NCBI RefSeq assembly: GCF_013373865.1
Contig: NC_050468.1
Coordinates: 2,973,914 to 3,037,913 of the forward strand
Source of the DNA: Monomorium pharaonis
Lineage: Eukaryota > Arthropoda > Insecta > Hymenoptera > Formicidae
Reading direction: 5' to 3'
Length of the DNA stretch: 64,000 nt
Part shown: positions 58,601 through 64,000 of the stretch, piece by piece
Layout: the number at the start of each line of letters is the position of its first letter
How positions within the stretch are numbered: position 1 is the stretch's first letter
Position numbers and translations under genes: made by a program
Notes under the pieces: model-generated
What the model was told of the DNA's origin: nothing
Seen by the model: only the letters and a program-made list of their open reading frames with translations
Databases searched by the model: none

Positions 58601-58732
58601 AAAATATCCTTGCTTACATATTAGCTAAATGATCATATTAACACTTGCAAAAAGCAATATATCCAAATAATATCTGGATTAGAAAATACAACTGCTTTTT
58701 CAAAAAGTGTTAATTCTAGCCCCCGTCACCCC
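55650..58732 (+). mobile_element. pogo-type (Tc1/mariner superfamily) transposon, TA TSD
   Basis: A 3.1-kb element with terminal inverted repeats GAGGTGACGGGGGCTTAAAT and (inverse) GGGGTGACGGGGGCTAGAAT, flanked by TA (55648-55649 and 58733-58734). It encodes one transposase on the + strand with a 5' UTR intron ending TTTTTAG just before ATG 56144. GGGGTAAGTATTAAC-type motifs occur near the left end and as an inverted pair at 56037-56067, and may be transposase-binding sites (inference). Confidence 0.9.
56144..58029 (+). pseudogene. pogo/Tigger-like DDE transposase with PHD finger, defective
   Basis: Order: N-terminal helix-turn-helix (psq-like; SLRKVAKDFNLCHVTLYKFI), CENP-B-type region (MAGPDWFTKFMKRN), DDE_1 core (WNVDETS, Asp at 56691; LMLDNHSSH, Asp at 57018; third acidic position in RLQPLNVEVYGPFKN), a Lys-rich linker and a C-terminal PHD zinc finger (WFCIMCGEA, WVQCILCKQWAHVKC, FICINC). 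The third catalytic residue, normally Asp in the LQPLDV motif, is Asn (AAT 57129-57131). Two frame breaks, near 56567 (before PEATSLSRA) and near 57325 (before QEHDFAPSF), each need +1 or -2. The copy should therefore be inactive. PHD fingers often read histone H3 tails; in this family the domain may guide target choice (inference). Confidence 0.9.
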
Positions 58733-58794
58733 TATCACTTAGGTTAAATTTAATATGATCAAAAATATTATCTTGAATTTTGTAATTTTTCATA

Positions 58795-59820
58795 AATATT
58801 ACTAGTAAAGTAAAGAATAAAAATTAGTATTATTAAAAACATTTATTTAAGGGTGTATCGAATATACAATCTTAGACAAAAGTGCATGAAATTTGAAATA
58901 CTTAAATATCTACGCCTAACGCATAGTAAATCTAAATGTAAGAAACTTGAACGATAATTGGAGTCTTATTTTTACCCTTACAAAGGTATTTTTCACGTAT
59001 TTGTAATTTTTTTCACTTATGAGTTTAAACTTTTGACAGTGAAAATGCACAATTATCTCAAGTTGTATTTTATTTCTTTAAAACGGTGTAGTGAAGACAA
59101 TTGAAACTTGGAAGATATTTTCATCTATTTATATACTAGATATACAAAAAAATTCAAAACACTGGTACTATTTCTTCTATATTTTTTTAGCTGTTTCATC
59201 CGTCAAGATCGTCTTTTTCCATAAGATAGAAAAGGATACCATGTAAAATCAGTGAAAATTAAAATAGTTATAACTCAACAACCGTTTAAGTGGATGCGTT
59301 TTCAATTTTTTGCAATACATTAGGGAAATTAAAAGAACAATTTCACAAATTTTTAGCAACTTTGTACCATTTTAAACTTCAGTCCGATACATCCTTAAAG
59401 TTTTATTCAAGCTAATTAATAATTGTAAATATTGATTGACAATTACAGTAATATTTAACCGAGCTACAATTCTATATCACACGAAATCTCTTCTATCTCA
59501 TGGACACCAGTGTAAAATTTGAGTTATGTCACTCTTTGATTAATTAATTTTACATTGATGTTGATGATTAAATAGATGAGGTATGACATAGAGTTAGGCA
59601 TTGATTAATTATTAAGAATATTGTAAGGACTATCTTTTGTCACTAAGATACCGGCAATTATATATATTACTAGTAAGCTAAAGAATAAAATTATAATTAT
59701 AAAAAATGTTTACTTAAAGTTTTATTTAAGCTAATTAATAGTTGTGAATATTGGTTGACAATTACAGCAACATTTAACTAATCCACAATAAATTACACAA
59801 CATCTCATCTGTCTCATTGG
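58795..59820. repeat. Direct duplicate pair, one carrying a MITE
   Basis: TATTACTAGTAA(A/G)(G/C)TAAAGAATAAA is at 58798 and again at about 59664. AAGTTTTATT(C/T)AAGCTAATTA is at 59398 and 59717. The two copies align apart from the TTAA-flanked insertion in the first. No gene. Confidence 0.75.
58851..59394. mobile_element. piggyBac-type MITE, TTAA TSD
   Basis: A 544-bp insert with ends GGGTGTATCG and (inverse) GGATGTATCG, flanked by TTAA on both sides (58847-58850 and 59395-59398). The paralogous sequence at about 59711 has a single TTAA with no insert, which fixes the insertion point. No transposase. Confidence 0.85.
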
Positions 59821-60117
59821 CCTAGTTTACACCGCACGACTTAACCTATGCCCTGACCTATACCGCGACCTAAGGTAGACTAGTAACAAATTGTTTATAC
59901 CGTGTAGACCTATACATAAGTTTGGACTAATGTAGGTAAGTAGTTTATATGTGTATGCTATAAAGCAGACCCATCTATTAATTAGCATTTACTGGTACAC
60001 TTACCCGCTTTATAGTACACCACCGTTTACACGCGTTACATTGTGTGGCCTAAAATAGGTCAGAAATCGTGACAAAGTGACCTAAACAAGTTCGCGAGTG
60101 TTTACATCGTTGAGACC
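59821..60117. repeat. Element with CCTAGTTTACACCG end
   Basis: A G+C-richer 0.3-kb block beginning CCTAGTTTACACCGCACGAC, similar to the MITE end at 4100, and ending in a weakly complementary GTGTTTACATCG. It contains GTTTACA(C/T)CG-like motifs at several points. TSD not resolved. Confidence 0.5.
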
Positions 60118-60660
60118 GGATGGCACTCATTTTGACACGGTTCAAATGGACACAGTGCATTTGCACACAGTGTATTTACACACTGTGCATTTAGACACAA
60201 AAAAAATTTTATTAAAAATGTACATCAGTTATATGCACACGTAAAATTTGACCACCGGATATTTGCACACGAAAAAATAACCACCGTTTACTTGGACACG
60301 TAAAAGTTGCACACCATTCATTTGCACACCGCTCACTTGCACACCATTCACTTGCACACCGTTCACTTGCCCACCACTCATTTGCACACCAAGAAATGCG
60401 CACCGATCATTTGCACACGGAAAGATGCGCACTGATCATTTGCACACGGAAAGATGCACACTGATCATTTGCACACGGAAAGATGCGCACTGATCATTTG
60501 CACACGGAAAGATGCACACCGATCATATTCACGCCGTTCATTTGGACACGGTGCTTTTGGACACCGTTTATTTGCACACCGCTCAGTTGCACACCGTTCA
60601 ATTGCACACCATTCAATTGCACACCATTTAAATCGCAAACCCATGTGGTGCAGTGAATGC

Positions 60661-60695
<35 letters not shown>

Positions 60696-60785
60696 GGGGG
60701 GGGGTGCAAGGGAGGCCTTCGGCCCTCCTCCCGCATCCACCCCGTCTAAGACACTAACCCATGCATTGTACTGCATTGTACTGGA
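60118..60785. repeat. 15-bp CATTTGCACACCGTT minisatellite with (CA)n
   Basis: Begins TGGCACTCATTTTGACACGG, nearly identical to phrases in the 555-bp satellite (26580). It continues as about 30 units of 14-16 bp (CATTTGCACACCGTT, GATCATTTGCACACGGAAA). The AAACCCATGTGGTGCAGTGA core, (CA)n at 60662-60692 and a G run match the 48.8-kb foldback in inverse order. Confidence 0.8.
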
Positions 60786-60789
60786 AATT

Positions 60790-61085
60790 TTGTAAAACAT
60801 ACGTGGTCATTTCGTACGTGGCCATTTCGAACGTGGCCGTTCCAAACGTGGCCGTTTTGGACGTGGTCATTTCAAACGTGGGAAAATTGAACTCCGTGCA
60901 ATATTTCTCGTAGCCATTCCGAACGTAGCCATTCCGAACGTGGCCATTTTGGACGTGGCCGTTTCGAACGTTGGCAAATTGAACCACGTGCAATATATCC
61001 CGTGGCCATTCCGAACGTGACCATTTCAAACGTGGCCGTTTCGAACGTGGCCATTTCGAACGTGGTCAAATTTACGCGTAGTTAT
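60790..61085. repeat. 15-bp CGTGGCCATTTCGAA minisatellite
   Basis: About 18 units of the type CGTGGCC(A/G)TTTCGAA with variants, interrupted by two longer segments (AAATTGAACT(C)CGTGCAATAT). Because the unit is five codons long, Asn-Gly-His-Val-like shadow peptides appear in several frames; they are not genes. Confidence 0.8.
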
Positions 61086-62552
61086 TTCGGACGCTCCTAA
61101 AAATTTTGACATTTGGAATTTGCATCGTGATATCGATCTCCTGTCATAGAGTATGTAGAGGAAAAATAAAAATAATTTTCTGATATAAATCGACCCCAAG
61201 CTTTCGATTGAGCCTAGTTAGAACTCGATCCGTTTAGCCATTTCTGAGATCCGATAATCTCGAGTGCTCGCAAGTCGCGTACTCGCGTAAAGAGCACGGG
61301 CTCGCGCTACGCTTTCACTTGGCGCGAGCCACTATCGTGTCTCTTGATTGATTTATACATCTTATCTTTCTTTAGACTTTATGTTATTTGGTTAGTTTCG
61401 TCTAAGAAATATATTTTTTAACAAGCACGCTTTTTACGACTCGTTTATTATTTCTCGATGTAAATCGTGAAATTTTGTCTCGAAATATTTAGGCTATTAT
61501 ACATATAGGTTACATATGAAAGTTACGGTCACGGCCTAGCTATACTACGGTCACGACGTAGTAACAGTTGTCATAGCCTGAAAGAAAATGAAAGAGATGT
61601 TATTGTATATACGTAATTGTATTAAATCGGATATAATAAATATTATTGGATCTCTATTTTGACCTGGGTATCGGGTGTTGTAATTTCATGTAAAAATTTT
61701 CACTTTTCACTTTTTATTTTTCACTCTACTCATTTCTGAACTTTTTCATGACCAAGTAATAATTTACAGAACTAGTTATATCACTGGGTTTTCATCTTTC
61801 CGCTAGCACATTTGATAGTGGAAGAGTTCACATAAAAAGTCTCATATTGCCACGTTTCGTTGAGTTACATAATCACGTGAAACTTTTCACTTTTCACTTT
61901 TCATCCTAAGGAAAAAGTTAACACGATCGATGCTCTGATCAATTGAGATCTATAAAAGTTTACTTTATAGGCTAACTTTATAGGGGTAAGGTTTACTTAT
62001 ATCTAGATATATACTTCTATCTCATTAGATTTAGAGAGATGTGTGATTGCGAGGACAAATTTGATCTAATCAGATATAAAGAAATCTTCCCATATAAACA
62101 AAAAAATGTCTTTTAGATTTCTTTCCAGAGAGCTTTCTCCATAAAGAGATGCGAAGACTCGCGCCATGGAACTCTCTCCATCAGGATACAAAAAATCTAA
62201 GCCCTGAAAGGGCTGAGAGCTCACTACGATTACTATCGTATGTTGATCCATCACCGTGGATGGTCTTCTTATGCCTCGGCTACAATGTGTCGTTAGTCAT
62301 TGGTCGTAGAAAATTACAGTTGATCTTAGAGAAGAATAAGCGAATATGATTAGTTAAATTTGTTACGAACAACGACTAATGACTCATTATAAACGAGGTT
62401 TTATACAGTTCTCGGGATGTAAATTACATTACGAGAAAGACAGCATCACGTCTAGCGGCGGTTCCGTAAACTTCGTAGCGACTGCCACAACCGCGACTGC
62501 AAATGCTGCACGTGTGCGTACATTGTATTGTGGGAAATATTTTCACATAAAC
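61086..62552. other. Unassigned region
   Basis: No gene recognised. A G+C-richer patch lies at 61200-61345 (GTCGCGTACTCGCG). AATTTTCACTTTTCACTTTT phrases repeat at 61688 and 61881. A short stretch of moderate composition at 62105-62345 has open frames on both strands without family resemblance. Confidence 0.4.
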
Positions 62553-63422
62553 CAGTGCTTGAGCCTAGTTGCCCTTTTCGAGCCGATTCCCGAACGCGCC
62601 GCCTTCTATGCCCCCACTACCGCGCGCGGCCTTGACGGCCGAGCCGCCGATCTCGCCCGTACGCTTTGTCTCAGGAGCAGCTCTGTATAAGAAATAGTGC
62701 CCTGCACCACAAAATTCATTAAAATTACTTTAAGTAAATAATTTTTGTTTTTATAAACAAAAAAGTACTAACTTTTTTATTACTAATTTATTTTATGTAG
62801 TATAACAATATGTAAAAACATAATATGTAAATTAGAATTTTGACAATAGTTTAATTTTTACATCACCCGTGAGGTATTATTATTGATGCTTTTTTTTAAG
62901 TGGTTTTCTCAGTAGGCCTAATCCACTAAAAGATGAAATATAATATATAGCTTGGCATTCTTCTAATTTTCCTGTCGTTTTTATATATCTTACAATATAT
63001 AAAATTTTGTTTTCCTGCCAAGCTGTATATTATATTTCATCTTTTAGTGAATTAGGCCTACTGGGGAAACCACTTAAAAAAAAACGCATCAATAATAGTA
63101 TCTCACGGGTGATGTAAAAATTAAACTATTGTCAAAATTCTAATTTACATATTATGTTTTTACATATTGTTATACTACATAAAATAAATTAGTAATAAAA
63201 AAGTTAGTACTTTTTTGTTTATAAAAACAAAAATTATTTACTTAAAGTAATTTTAATGAATTTTGTGGTGCAGGGCACTATTTCTTATACAGAGCTGCTC
63301 CTGAGACAAAGCGTACGGGCGAGATCGGCGGCTCGGCCGTCAAGGCCGCGCGCGGTAGTGGGGGCATAGGAGGCGGCGCGTTCGGGAATCGGCTCGAAAA
63401 GGGCAACTAGGCTCAAGCACTG
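62553..63422. mobile_element. 870-bp hAT-type palindrome with 8-bp TSD
   Basis: The left end CAGTGCTTGAGCCTAGTTGC is mirrored exactly at the right, and ACATAAAC flanks both ends (62545-62552 and 63423-63430). Arms of about 410 bp are near-identical inverse copies around a centre of about 50 bp near 62990. The outer 150 bp of each arm are very G+C-rich; the inner part is A+T-rich. The 8-bp duplication and CAGTG end fit the hAT superfamily. No transposase. The open frame at 62379-62690 is an artefact of the G+C-rich arm. Confidence 0.85.
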
Positions 63423-63430
63423 ACATAAAC

Positions 63431-64000
63431 AATTAAATTATGATTTAAAATGTCTTTCTTTTTAGTAAATGTTGAGTAATAAATATATAAGGTTTATAGA
63501 TATCTAAAAGCAATTCTAGAACTGATCTTCAAAATCAATATCTATATTCTATATATATCTATGTATATATATAAGTCGCGATGTATGCATGCCCGTAACT
63601 CCTCGGACTGCTTCGTCATTTGTGGTCCGATCCACTTGCAATTGGTCTCAAAATTTAGCATTTTTTCCGGGGATGGCGCATATGGGCTCGAATTTTTCAA
63701 AAACTGGGTGTTTCAAAAATGATAGGCCAAAATATACGTATGAATGATTGAAGTCTGTACGCCCGCGAACCACTCCGTCATTTGTGGTCCGATTCTAATG
63801 CAAGAGATCTTATTATTTTCCAAATTTTATGAGGATTGCTGCTATAGGTTTGGTTCTTCAAAATACAGGGTTTTTCAAAAATTATCTATATATTAATTAG
63901 TAACGAATAAGAGTTTGTCTGTATAACCGCGAACAACATCGTCATTTGTAGCTCGAATCTCTTGCAAATGGTCTCATTTTATTTCAAATTTAACGAGTAA
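63431..64000. repeat. Tandem units of about 170 bp with CGTCATTTGTGGTCCGAT
   Basis: From about 63566 three diverged units contain, in order, CCCG(T/C)(A/G)A(A/C), (C/G)GTCATTTGTGGTCCGAT(T/C), TTGCAA(T/G)TGGTCTCA-like and TTTTTCAAAAA. They run off the window's right edge. No coding potential recognised. Confidence 0.7.

Noticed and set aside
61200..61345. Possible tRNA-like G+C-rich patch
   Set aside because: No cloverleaf with a T-loop GTTCRA box and matching acceptor stem could be drawn.
62379..62690. 103-residue ORF with Ala-rich end
   Set aside because: Spans the end of the hAT palindrome; openness follows from the G+C-rich arm.

Overview
This is an A+T-rich, intron-bearing eukaryotic window. 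It is most probably an insect and plausibly an ant or other hymenopteran, to judge by the transposon mix, a GA-rich non-LTR retrotransposon ORF1 of a type I associate with ants, and insect-like host exons. Species assignment is inference. Almost everything is transposable-element sequence. Only two host-type loci are seen, and each is partial: the last two exons of a rhodopsin-class GPCR (+ strand, 42.2-43.1 kb) and two internal exons of a procollagen galactosyltransferase (glycosyltransferase family 25, - strand, 45.4-45.9 kb). A small four-exon RGG-type gene at 18.9-19.7 kb (- strand) is possible.

Layout. 0.7-3.9 kb: P-element/THAP9-like transposase with one in-frame stop and no THAP domain. 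4.1-11 kb: foldback and hairpin elements, several nested, with terminal repeats and target-site duplications (TSDs) that can be read directly. 11-18.3 kb: PIF/Harbinger elements, comprising a deletion derivative, a 3.9-kb copy with a Myb/SANT-like gene and a DDE transposase, and a third copy cut by a 500-N gap (18308-18807). 20.9-26.4 kb: a 1.83-kb unit repeated three times. 26.4-29.3 kb: a 555-bp satellite that has captured an antisense piece of a Ulp1-type protease gene, followed by inverted protease fragments.

The centrepiece is 30.2-39.5 kb. A minisatellite of about 25 units leads into two long overlapping ORFs. The first (795 aa) holds two tandem Ulp1-like cysteine protease domains and a series of 15-residue basic repeats. 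The second (2118 aa) holds a Helitron HUH replication initiator, a Pif1-type helicase and a C-terminal ubiquitin-specific protease (USP) domain. The frame break falls inside the 15-residue repeats at a T run, so the original product was probably one protein of about 2,900 residues carrying three protease modules of two classes (deSUMOylase-like and deubiquitinase-like) on one Helitron RepHel core. I know of OTU proteases in animal Helitrons but not of this combination.

40-64 kb: a foldback family with (TG)n centres (40.1-41.9 and 51.5-55.6 kb), the latter containing an hAT-like MITE that in turn contains a LINE; a pogo transposon with a PHD finger and an Asp-to-Asn change at the third catalytic position; a piggyBac-type MITE with its empty site preserved in a neighbouring duplicate; minisatellite families of about 15 bp; a probable solo LTR; and an 870-bp near-perfect hAT-type palindrome with an 8-bp TSD.

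Many differences between repeated copies are single-base changes in homopolymer runs. Some apparent frameshifts are therefore probably sequencing or assembly errors.
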